DNA from: Gammaproteobacteria bacterium
GTDB taxonomy: Bacteria; Pseudomonadota; Gammaproteobacteria; Chromatiales; Chromatiaceae
Direction of reading: 5' to 3'
Length of the DNA: 5,121 nucleotides
NCBI GenBank assembly: GCA_030620735.1
Contig: JAUXDV010000158.1
Location: 1 to 5,121 of the forward strand
A model generated the notes under the pieces. That model ran no database searches and was not told the origin of the DNA. It saw nothing but the letters and a program-made list of their open reading frames with translations. Below, one piece after another: positions 1 through 4,762 of the stretch. Within the stretch, counting starts at the first letter, position 1. Each line of letters begins with the position of its first letter. Position numbers and translations under genes: made by a program.

Positions 1-450
1 CTCTACCGCCACGGCGACGCCAAACACAACACCACCATCTGGTACTGGAACGCCGGCAGCGTCGAGCCCAAACGCGAAGCCATGAGCATGCTGCTCGATG
101 GCAGCGGTCCTGACAAGAAATTGACACCGCGTGAACAGGACACCAGTCTGAGTGCAAGCGGGGCCTGGAAAAATGGCCGCTGGCAGGTGCTGATGAAACG
201 TCCGCGCCACAGCGCCGACGGCGATGTATTATTCAATGAAGGGCAATTTATCCCCATCTCCTTTGCAAACTGGGACGGCAGCAACGGTGAAGCCGGCGCG
301 AAGCATACGCTCTCAACCTGGTACTGGCTGGTGCTGCCGCCCGAACTGGATATCACAAGAGTCTATGGACTGCCAGCCGGTATTGCACTGCTGGTGTTCC
401 TGGCGGGGCTGCTGCTGGTCAGGTCACAAAGAAAAGGTGCGAAGATTTAG
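1..450 (+). CDS. Membrane-anchored haem-binding protein, ethylbenzene dehydrogenase gamma-like (EB_dh domain), 5'-truncated
   Basis: The frame is open from the first base to TAA at 448-450 and gives the last 149 residues; the start lies outside the window. The fragment is tryptophan-rich and beta-like, with the pattern of the haem-binding domain of ethylbenzene dehydrogenase/DMSO-reductase-family gamma subunits: WYWNAGSVEP at visible residues 14-23, the GAWKNGRWQVLMKR strand pair at 54-67, FIPISFANWDGSNGE at 83-97, then GAKHTLSTWYWLVLPP at 99-114. In that family haem b is held by Met and Lys; K101 is a plausible lysine ligand by position, which is inference. One hydrophobic helix (about 122-141) is followed by a basic tail, RSQRKGAKI, so the domain should sit in the periplasm, anchored by a C-terminal helix. 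Soluble gamma subunits lack this anchor. A role in periplasmic electron transfer is likely; the partner enzyme is not visible. An upstream c-type haem domain cannot be excluded. Confidence 0.78.
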   Translation, partial: LYRHGDAKHNTTIWYWNAGSVEPKREAMSMLLDGSGPDKKLTPREQDTSLSASGAWKNGRWQVLMKRPRHSADGDVLFNEGQFIPISFANWDGSNGEAGAKHTLSTWYWLVLPPELDITRVYGLPAGIALLVFLAGLLLVRSQRKGAKI

Positions 451-483
451 GTTTTATGGAACTCCGATTAATCTATAGAGCCC

Positions 484-552
484 CGTCATTGCGAGCGCAG
501 CGAAGCAATCTCAGGAAGATTGCCGCGTCGGCTGGGCCTCCTAGCAATGACG
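484..552. repeat. MITE-like dispersed palindromic repeat
   Basis: Perfect 9-bp terminal inverted repeats, CGTCATTGC at 484-492 and GCAATGACG at 544-552, enclose a second hairpin whose arms are GCAATCT (505-511) and AGATTGC (517-523) with a 5-base loop. The left arm reads on through GCGAGCGCAGCGAAGC, a sequence I recognise as typical of a short, non-coding palindromic repeat scattered through many unrelated bacterial genomes. It lies 33 bp beyond the stop of the haem protein gene and encodes nothing. It could fold in RNA and protect or terminate the upstream transcript, but there is no T-tract, so it is not a standard intrinsic terminator. Family membership is from memory of the consensus. Confidence 0.75.
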
Positions 553-577
553 AATAAACCAGAATCCAGGGTGCAAG

Positions 578-660
578 CGCACCAATCGTGGTCAGATGAC
601 CACTCGTACGTCAAATGCCGGTGCTACTGTGGGAGCGGTCATCTGACCGCGATTTGCCGG
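578..660. repeat. REPIN-like pair of inverted REP palindromes
   Basis: Two near-identical short palindromes lie in opposite orientation: GTGGTCAGATGACCAC at 588-603 and GCGGTCATCTGACCGC at 635-650. Reverse-complementing the left one and its flanks gives GAGTGGTCATCTGACCACGA, which aligns with GAGCGGTCATCTGACCGCGA on the right, so these are two copies of one element, not two chance hairpins. The stems differ by a paired T:A versus C:G change. The right copy is preceded by TGTGGGAGCGG, the head typical of REP elements in Pseudomonas, Xanthomonas and relatives. Two inverted REPs about 47 bp apart match the REPIN arrangement mobilised by RAYT transposases in trans. No RAYT gene is present here. 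A further small hairpin, GGTGC/GCACC at 570-583, abuts the left edge. Confidence 0.75.
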
Positions 661-698
661 AAACCTGCCAGATTTATGCTTTATAGGGCTTACTCCTA

Positions 699-1289
699 AT
701 GTTTCATAAAACGTTGGTGTTATTACTCGGACTACTGCTCTCGCTTGGCGCGATTGCCGAAGATCAACCCGCGCAAAAAGATACCGTACCCGGCATCACC
801 GAAGCCCCTCCCGGAGGAGACTTTACACTCCACTCCAGCAAAGGCCCTTTCTCTCTCAAGGAGCATCGCGGCAAGGTGGTGCTGCTCTATTTCGGCTATA
901 CGAAATGTCCGGACATCTGCCCGACGTCGCTCTCATTCATGACGCAGGCGTTGAATGAACTCGATGATCATGAGTTGAAAAAGGTTCTGGGTGTTTTCGT
1001 CAGCGTCGATCCCACGCGGGACACCTTTGAACTGCTGGATGAGTACGTTGTCTACTTTCACCCGAACCTGATTGGTGTGACCGGCAGCGAACAAGAGATC
1101 GCCGAGGCGGCGAAACTCTATGGCGCGCAATACTACGAGGTCGAACTCAAAGGCTCCGCCTTCGGCTACTCGGTCAACCACTCGGCCGTGATCTACCTGA
1201 TCGCCCCGGATGGCGAACTCCGCTTTATCTTCCCCCATGCAACACCGCCCTCGGTCATCCTCGAAGCAATCCGGCATGTTTTGAAATAG
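699..1289 (+). CDS. SCO1/SenC/PrrC-family copper chaperone
   Basis: This 196-residue protein is a thioredoxin-fold SCO protein, which delivers copper to the CuA site of cytochrome c oxidase or reduces its cysteines, on the periplasmic side. Residues 1-20 form a signal peptide (hydrophobic MFHKTLVLLLGLLLSLGAIA, likely cut after A20), or an uncleaved anchor. The diagnostic features are all present: GKVVLLYFGYTKCPDICP with copper-binding C70 and C74, the SVDPTRDT loop at 102-109, and the distal ligand H161 in YSVNHSAVIYLI. Length is normal for the family and the C-terminus is intact. ATG 699 has only a weak AGGG-type Shine-Dalgarno. The repeat-filled gap upstream separates it from the haem protein gene, so cotranscription is uncertain. 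No clear terminator follows. No oxidase subunit gene is in view, so the client is unknown; SCO homologues acting as thiol reductases also exist. Confidence 0.95.
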   Translation: MFHKTLVLLLGLLLSLGAIAEDQPAQKDTVPGITEAPPGGDFTLHSSKGPFSLKEHRGKVVLLYFGYTKCPDICPTSLSFMTQALNELDDHELKKVLGVFVSVDPTRDTFELLDEYVVYFHPNLIGVTGSEQEIAEAAKLYGAQYYEVELKGSAFGYSVNHSAVIYLIAPDGELRFIFPHATPPSVILEAIRHVLK

Positions 1290-1413
1290 TTTGTCTTCCG
1301 CAGGGGGATGGCGTTTTCCTGCCGCATCCACCAGAAACTGTCATATTTACAGGAGCGGAAGACCATTGGGTTGCGCCGATTTTGTACGCAAGTTGGAGTC
1401 CATTGGCGGCAAA

Positions 1414-1446
1414 CGGCTTGCTCCCAAAAAAGCAGGTTGCAAGCCG
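1414..1446. repeat. 8-bp perfect inverted repeat in the SCO-fitA gap
   Basis: CGGCTTGC at 1414-1421 pairs exactly with GCAAGCCG at 1439-1446 around a 17-base loop that contains A6. The gap 1290-1543 holds no convincing gene: the open frames there have no family resemblance and no ribosome site. The hairpin might stop or stabilise the SCO transcript, but the run of A lies in the loop and no T-run follows the plus-strand stem. It may equally be a decayed palindromic repeat. Confidence 0.3.
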
Positions 1447-1479
1447 GTTCTCTGGAAATATGCATTCTCAACCCATTGA

Positions 1480-1508
1480 TTGACCGCAATGCTGGCAGGT
1501 GCTATCAT
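1480..1508 (+). promoter_or_regulatory. Sigma-70 promoter of the fitAB operon
   Basis: TTGACC (1480-1485, five of six matches to the -35 consensus) is separated by exactly 17 bp from TATCAT (1503-1508, five of six matches to -10). The -10 is preceded by TGC at 1500-1502, an extended -10 element. Transcription would begin near 1514-1517, leaving a leader of roughly 30 bases before the TTG start at 1544. This is the clearest promoter in the window and means the toxin-antitoxin pair does not depend on the SCO gene upstream. Confidence 0.75.
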
Positions 1509-1516
1509 TTTTTAGC
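1500..1516. promoter_or_regulatory. Probable FitA-type operator overlapping the -10
   Basis: TGCTATCA at 1500-1507 matches the half-site I recall for the gonococcal FitAB operator (TGCTATCA ... TGATAGCA). It covers the extended -10, so binding of the antitoxin-toxin complex would block RNA polymerase, the usual autorepression of these operons. A full second arm is not evident: the nearest reverse match is the partial TTTTAGCG at 1510-1517, which makes a short GCTA/TAGC symmetry (1501-1504, 1513-1516). Assignment rests on this one half-site, its position and the FitA-like product downstream. Confidence 0.5.
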
Positions 1517-1532
1517 GTTCATGTAACACTGT

Positions 1533-1536
1533 GGAG
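1533..1536 (+). promoter_or_regulatory. Shine-Dalgarno that fixes the TTG start of fitA
   Basis: GGAG lies 7 bases before TTG 1544. The earlier in-frame ATG at 1499 lies upstream of the predicted transcription start and would add an unrelated 15-residue stretch, so the TTG is the better start. Confidence 0.7.
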
Positions 1537-1543
1537 AAAAATC

Positions 1544-1780
1544 TTGGCAAGTCTGAGTGTGAGAAGACTCGATGAAAATACTGTAGTGCAGTTACGTATT
1601 CGCGCAGCGCGTCACGGTGTTTCGATGGAAGAGGAAGTCAGGCAGATCCTAAAGCGTGCTGCGGCGGCTCCGGAGTCACTTGGGGATCTGGCCGTACGCC
1701 TTTTTAGCCCGGCTTATGGGAGTGAAGAGCTGGTGCTGCCGAAGCGCGAAACCTCAGAGCCGCTGGAATTTTCCGAGTGA
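1544..1780 (+). CDS. fitA: FitA-like ribbon-helix-helix antitoxin
   Basis: From TTG 1544 the product has 78 residues beginning MASLSVRRLDENTVVQLRIR. The N-terminal beta strand (ASLSVRRL, 2-9) and two helices (about 10-23 and 26-39, with RAARHGVSMEEEVRQILKRA) form the ribbon-helix-helix DNA-binding fold of the FitA/plasmid-stability antitoxin family, which dimerises and binds operator DNA with the toxin. The acidic and hydrophobic C-terminal part (about 45-78) should wrap the toxin and occlude its active site. The start was chosen because family members begin with this MASLSVRRL-type strand, and because GGAG sits 7 bases upstream and the promoter at 1480-1508 would exclude the ATG at 1499. The gene overlaps the toxin by four bases, typical of translational coupling that keeps antitoxin in excess. 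Length and domain are complete, so the antitoxin looks functional. Confidence 0.9.
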   Translation: MASLSVRRLDENTVVQLRIRAARHGVSMEEEVRQILKRAAAAPESLGDLAVRLFSPAYGSEELVLPKRETSEPLEFSE

Positions 1781-2202
1781 TTATTCTCGATACGAATGTC
1801 ATCTCGGAATTCATGACCTCGCCACCTGCAAGCTCAGTTCTTGAATGGTTGAATAGACAGGACTCTCTGACACTCTATCTGACTACGATATCCATAGCGG
1901 AAATTGGTTTCGGGCTTCGAATTATGCCAATGGGTAAAAGACGCAGATTGCTCGAAGAGCGATTCGAACAGTTCGTCTCAACTGCTTTTGAGTCCCGTAT
2001 CCTGAATTTTGACGAGGCGGCAGCGCGAAAATATGGTGAAATCAAGGGACACCGAAGGGAGATCGGCTGCCCACTGTCCGATTTTGACGGTCAAATTGCA
2101 GCGATAGCCCGTGTGAATGACTTCGTTATCGCGACAAGAAACACTAAAGACTTCGAAGCCTGTGGCGTGGAGTTAATCAATCCGTTTCATTTCAATCCAT
2201 AA
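1777..2202 (+). CDS. fitB: VapC/FitB-family PIN-domain ribonuclease toxin
   Basis: This 141-residue protein is a full-length PIN domain of the VapC/FitB type, a metal-dependent RNase that is held inactive by the antitoxin. It starts at GTG 1777, inside the antitoxin stop (GTGA), with the classic N-terminus MIILDTNVISE. Acidic active-site residues are in place: D5 in LDTNVISE, E42 in SIAEIGFG, and D104 in PLSDFDGQIAAIA, with D102 beside it. The final motif is ATRNTKDFEACGVELINPF, where N122 and D125 are near the fourth site; FitB itself has Asp at about 122. The motif order and spacing closely follow gonococcal FitB. The RNA target cannot be read from sequence. With its own promoter and no functional link to its neighbours, the pair is an accessory module that was probably acquired horizontally. 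No frameshift or missing catalytic residue is visible, so the toxin should be active. Confidence 0.93.
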   Translation: MIILDTNVISEFMTSPPASSVLEWLNRQDSLTLYLTTISIAEIGFGLRIMPMGKRRRLLEERFEQFVSTAFESRILNFDEAAARKYGEIKGHRREIGCPLSDFDGQIAAIARVNDFVIATRNTKDFEACGVELINPFHFNP

Positions 2203-2250
2203 TAAATTGAAGGCCGCCGCAGCAGCCGCTACCGCTACTACAGTTCCTAC

Positions 2251-2334
2251 AATTCGGGGGACAGTACACTCATTCAATCCGGTAATTCAGAAGAGAAGAA
2301 AATAGGTGTAGCAAACATCGTCCCCTGACCGAAT
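2251..2334. repeat. Imperfect inverted repeat, possible transposon-end relic
   Basis: ATTC-G-GGGGAC at 2252-2262 is mirrored by GTCCCC-TGACC-GAAT at 2320-2334, giving exact 6-bp arms (2257-2262 and 2320-2325) with matching outer ATTC/GAAT. The left end reads TTCGGGGGACAGTACACT; the right end, read on the minus strand, starts ATTCGGTCAGGGGACGATGT. GGGGACAGTA-type ends occur beside REP-associated or IS200-like transposases in several proteobacteria, as far as I recall, so this may be a small non-autonomous or decayed element just after the toxin gene. No transposase is present and the interior is non-coding. Confidence 0.4.
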
Positions 2335-2335
2335 A

Positions 2336-2347
2336 TCGATATATCGA
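2336..2347. promoter_or_regulatory. 12-bp perfect palindrome before the periplasmic protein gene
   Basis: TCGATATATCGA is a perfect palindrome ending 11 bp before the ATG at 2359, and the Shine-Dalgarno AAGG (2347-2350) touches its right edge. It could be a repressor site or a weak hairpin over the ribosome site. Short AT-rich palindromes also arise by chance, so this is only a candidate. Confidence 0.25.
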
Positions 2348-2358
2348 AGGTAAATCAC

Positions 2359-2901
2359 ATGAAAACTATCCTTATGCCTGCACTCACCCTGGCATTGCTC
2401 TCGATGCACACGCTCTCATGGGCCGCCGATGCAGACTATCGATCGGTATATACGAGCCTGGAGAAATGCGATGTCATTGAATCATCGGAACAGCAGGACG
2501 ATGCGGAAATTGACTATTTCACTGCGGAGTGCCCCGGCAGTGAGGGGTACCGGGTTTTTCATATTGGCGGGGATTCAAGAAGCTGGATCGTCATCAAGAG
2601 CGGCGAAGAGACGGTAATTGACCTGTATAATGATGTCATGCGCAATGAGCCGGGAGCATTTCCCTTTGTATCCGGAAAAGTCGCAGAGTGGCGCTTTAAA
2701 GGAGCATCTCTTATCGCCTTTATCTTCAGAATAGCCGGCAGTGATTTAGAGACAGATAAATTGAAATCGGAACTAATTGTCGTCAGGTTCGATGCGAAAA
2801 AAGCCTGTATGATCGGAACTTCCACATCCAATGAGAAGGCCAGAGAGATTGCCGATAGTAAAAAAACATGTCTCTCCACTGCTGGAGAAGCGGGCAAATG
2901 A
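2359..2901 (+). CDS. Sec-exported four-cysteine periplasmic protein of unknown function
   Basis: I do not recognise the family. The 180-residue product begins with a clear signal peptide (MKTILMPALTLALLSMHTLSWA, likely cut after A22), leaving a mature protein of about 158 residues. It has exactly four cysteines, C37, C58, C150 and C171, well placed for two disulfides (C37-C58 and C150-C171), which fits oxidised periplasm. The core from about 60 to 147 alternates beta-like segments (GYRVFHIG, SWIVIK, SLIAFIFRI, ELIVVRF), suggesting a compact beta-rich domain; the last 30 residues look helical. ATG 2359 has AAGG eight bases upstream. No metal-binding or catalytic motif stands out. The membrane protein gene starts 40 bp downstream, so the two may be cotranscribed. 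Placing it in the envelope is secure; a function is not. Confidence 0.85.
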   Translation: MKTILMPALTLALLSMHTLSWAADADYRSVYTSLEKCDVIESSEQQDDAEIDYFTAECPGSEGYRVFHIGGDSRSWIVIKSGEETVIDLYNDVMRNEPGAFPFVSGKVAEWRFKGASLIAFIFRIAGSDLETDKLKSELIVVRFDAKKACMIGTSTSNEKAREIADSKKTCLSTAGEAGK

Positions 2902-2941
2902 AGCTGTAATGAACGATTCTATTTTCTGCTGTTGATGCCCT

Positions 2942-3307
2942 ATGTTTCGAAGTACATTAGTTGCTTTTATCGCTGGCTGGGTTGTGTGGTTCTGGATCGA
3001 TAAACCGGATCCACGAGGTTTCCGTATGCCTGCGGTCAGTGATAGTATGATCGAGAACTTTCAGACAGCATTTAATATGCTCAAGGGTGGCTACCCGGAG
3101 ATGTCTTTCCTCTTTATCTGGAATGCACACTACCTGATTCTCTCACTTCTGGGCGGTTTGATACTTCTCTCCTTGCTGCAGAGTATGTCGGGGTTCATGA
3201 GAAGACGACGCATGCGCAAGGATTATCTTCCACCGAAGCGCGTGGATAAGCCCGCACAGGAGGCTGCTGTTGAAATCCGGGAGCCAGAGAAGTCGGATCC
3301 AAAATGA
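2942..3307 (+). CDS. Small two-helix inner-membrane protein of unknown function
   Basis: The 121-residue product has two predicted membrane helices: about 4-19 (STLVAFIAGWVVWFWI) and about 62-83 (AHYLILSLLGGLILLSLLQS). A run of arginines and lysines (RRRRMRKD, 87-94) directly follows the second helix. By the positive-inside rule both ends face the cytoplasm and the loop 20-61 faces the periplasm. The tail 95-121 is charged, proline-containing and probably disordered. There is no recognisable family motif. ATG 2942 is the first possible start because an in-frame TGA occurs at 2933-2935; no good Shine-Dalgarno precedes it, so translation may be weak or coupled to the gene upstream. It lies between two exported-protein genes with gaps of 40 and 48 bp, consistent with one envelope transcript, but the shared role is unknown. 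Confidence 0.78.
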   Translation: MFRSTLVAFIAGWVVWFWIDKPDPRGFRMPAVSDSMIENFQTAFNMLKGGYPEMSFLFIWNAHYLILSLLGGLILLSLLQSMSGFMRRRRMRKDYLPPKRVDKPAQEAAVEIREPEKSDPK

Positions 3308-3355
3308 CCGCTCTCTTTGTACGTTTGAGAACTTACCCAACACAAAGGTGAAAAA

Positions 3356-3853
3356 ATGAAACCATTTGCCATTGCTCTAATATCAGCCTCACTGCTGCTT
3401 GCCGGCAGTTTCACATGGGCCGAGAAAATTATTGGCTCGGTCGACAAAAAAGGGAATGTCACTTTTTCTGACCATGTTCCTGCTGGCGCAGTGAAGTCGA
3501 GGGAGGTCAGGGTTGATCCGGTTATTCCTTCACAGGAGAGCCAGGATGCAACCAGGAAAACCACCCAACAGATGATCGATGCCGCAGACCAGAGTAGTGA
3601 GGATATTGAGAATGCGCGTAAAGCCCGTGAAGAGCTGGTGGAGAAGCGAAGAAGCAGCATGCAAGCAAATCAGCAGAAATCACAGGAGACGACGGTGGTT
3701 CCATCAGGGGACAGGTATGTGATTGATCGAGGCGGCTATATTACGGATCAGGATCTGGAGGATATTCTTGTGGAGCAGCAGTCTGAGTATGTTAGGGATC
3801 GGGAGCCGGAGTACATCCGGGAGCGGGAACCGGGGTCTGAGTACATCGAGTAG
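3356..3853 (+). CDS. Periplasmic DUF4124-like protein with C-terminal EYxREREP repeats
   Basis: A signal peptide (residues 1-22, cut after TWA) leads into IGSVDKKGNVTFSDHVPAGA at 26-45, which resembles the short DUF4124 motif (a WxDxxGxVxYSD-type strand pair) common in gammaproteobacterial envelope proteins. The usual tryptophan is replaced by V29, so the match is partial. Residues about 66-110 are rich in Q, E, K, R and A (ATRKTTQQMIDAADQ, ENARKAREELVEKRR), a likely helix or coiled coil. After a short segment with DRYVIDRGGYITDQDLEDIL (119-138) the protein ends in a small tandem repeat: EYVRDREP (144-151), EYIREREP (152-159) and a final SEYIE. There are no cysteines. The ribosome site is good, AGGTG five bases before ATG 3356. 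A small inverted repeat, CTTTGT (3315-3320) and ACAAAG (3342-3347), could partly pair the ribosome site. Function is unknown; a structural or scaffold role in the periplasm is a guess. Confidence 0.85.
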   Translation: MKPFAIALISASLLLAGSFTWAEKIIGSVDKKGNVTFSDHVPAGAVKSREVRVDPVIPSQESQDATRKTTQQMIDAADQSSEDIENARKAREELVEKRRSSMQANQQKSQETTVVPSGDRYVIDRGGYITDQDLEDILVEQQSEYVRDREPEYIREREPGSEYIE

Positions 3854-3871
3854 TCCGGCAATATAACTCTC

Positions 3872-3908
3872 CATGCGGCGCAATGCGCTGTCGCTTATTA
3901 CGCCCTAC
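3872..3908. repeat. Dispersed palindromic repeat (GGCGCAAT...ATTACGCC type)
   Basis: GGCGCAAT (3877-3884) pairs with ATTACGCC (3897-3904) with one mismatch, and an inner stem GCG (3885-3887)/CGC (3892-3894) closes a four-base loop. The sequence, with CGCTTATTACGCCCTAC at its right end, matches a short repeat I know as widespread between genes of gammaproteobacteria (read in reverse as GTAGGGCG-AATAAGCG). It fills most of the 72-bp gap between the repeat-tailed periplasmic protein and the acetyltransferase gene and could act as an mRNA stem. It is distinct in sequence from the repeats at 484-552 and 578-660. Confidence 0.65.
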
Positions 3909-3925
3909 AACCTAAAACTTAACCA

Positions 3926-4762
3926 ATGAATCTACTCAGACCCATGCTCGAGGATGATATCGATGCTGTCGTCGCCCTCATCGAGTCGCACGATGAAGAT
4001 GACGCACAAGAGGCGCAGCGCTTCTATCGTGAATTCAATGGTTGCTACGGCCAGTTTGTGTTGGAACAGGGAGGCGATGTGATTGGCGTCACAGGCTTTG
4101 AAGCTCCAACTGGCTGCGATCAGAGCTACTGGATCAGCTGGACCTATATCGATGCGCAGCATACCAACCGGGGGCTGGGGCGCAAGATGCTGACAGAGTT
4201 GTTCGACTATCTTCAGCAACAGCAGGGAGGCCGCAAGCTGTTTGTCAAAGTCAGCGATTATGTGGATGAAGAGGATGGCCCCATCTATGCGGCAGCTCTA
4301 CACCTGTATGAATCGATGGGCTTCTCCATCGAGGTGCAGCATGATGACTTCTATGACGTCGGCGAAGCACAAATCATTTTGGGCATGCGGCTGCAGCAGG
4401 AACAGGATCACTCAGCCGTTGCGCAGCAGCAGGTTGCGATCCAGTTCAACGAAATCTTTGAAATCGGTGAGACAGAAGGCAGCTGGAGTTTTGGCTGGCA
4501 TGAGCAGAAGGGAGGCGGCAGTGATGCTCCTTTTACCGCGGAAGATGTGCAGACCGGTCTGGGCGCCGTGAGGGAGGAGGGTGCGCGCTGTGCTTTTCTC
4601 AGCTTCCCATCGAACTATGCGGGCATCAGCGAGCCTCTGTTCGAGTCGGGGTTTACCGAGGCGGGAAGCCTGAAAGATTACTATGCTGACGGCATCGATG
4701 AAGTACACTATGCTTACACCTTTAACCAGAAATTACTTGCGAGCAACTCGAATGAAATTTAA
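3926..4762 (+). CDS. GNAT-family N-acetyltransferase with a degenerate C-terminal GNAT-like half
   Basis: This 278-residue cytoplasmic enzyme should transfer acetyl from acetyl-CoA to an amine of an unidentified substrate. Residues 1-155 make a complete GNAT domain: LRPMLEDDIDAVVALI at the N-terminus, beta strands FVLEQGGDVIGVTGFE and YWISWTYID, then the acetyl-CoA pyrophosphate loop NRGLGRKML (81-89, the R/Q-x-x-G-x-G/A signature) and the motif B region ALHLYESMGF (124-133). The rest, about 170-270, is not a normal part of a single-domain GNAT. It contains EPLFESGFTEAGSLKDYYAD, which parallels HLYESMGFSIEVQHDDFYD in the first half, and lacks a G-x-G loop, so it looks like a decayed second GNAT copy. 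ATG 3926 is supported by an in-frame TAA at 3920-3922; no Shine-Dalgarno is visible. The 3' end overlaps the next gene by 11 bases. Confidence 0.9.
   Translation: MNLLRPMLEDDIDAVVALIESHDEDDAQEAQRFYREFNGCYGQFVLEQGGDVIGVTGFEAPTGCDQSYWISWTYIDAQHTNRGLGRKMLTELFDYLQQQQGGRKLFVKVSDYVDEEDGPIYAAALHLYESMGFSIEVQHDDFYDVGEAQIILGMRLQQEQDHSAVAQQQVAIQFNEIFEIGETEGSWSFGWHEQKGGGSDAPFTAEDVQTGLGAVREEGARCAFLSFPSNYAGISEPLFESGFTEAGSLKDYYADGIDEVHYAYTFNQKLLASNSNEI

Noticed and set aside
451..552. Intrinsic terminator after the haem protein gene
   Set aside because: The hairpins at 484-552 are not followed by a T-run, and the structure is better explained as a dispersed palindromic repeat.
484..660. CRISPR-like array in the repeat-rich gap
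   Set aside because: There are only two inverted copies of one short palindrome and one unrelated element; no direct repeats with regular spacers.
933..1331. 132-codon minus-strand frame across the SCO gene
   Set aside because: It is antisense to a gene with a clear CPDICP and distal His signature, and its translation has no family resemblance.
1291..1526. Short plus-strand frames in the SCO-fitA gap
   Set aside because: They overlap each other in different frames, lack ribosome sites and family resemblance, and run into the fitAB promoter.
1499..1543. ATG at 1499 as the fitA start, adding 15 residues (MLSFFSVHVTLWRKI)
   Set aside because: It lies inside the predicted promoter, upstream of the likely transcript start; the added residues do not fit the FitA family, while TTG 1544 has GGAG 7 bases upstream and gives the typical N-terminus.
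2206..2328. Open stretch after the toxin stop reading RSSRYRYYSSYNSGDS
   Set aside because: It has no start codon or ribosome site and runs through the GGGGAC inverted repeat; the apparent low complexity follows from repeated GCC/CGC/TAC triplets.
3223..3660. 145-codon minus-strand frame over two envelope genes
   Set aside because: It crosses two plus-strand genes with export or membrane signals and good starts; its serine-rich translation looks like a shadow.
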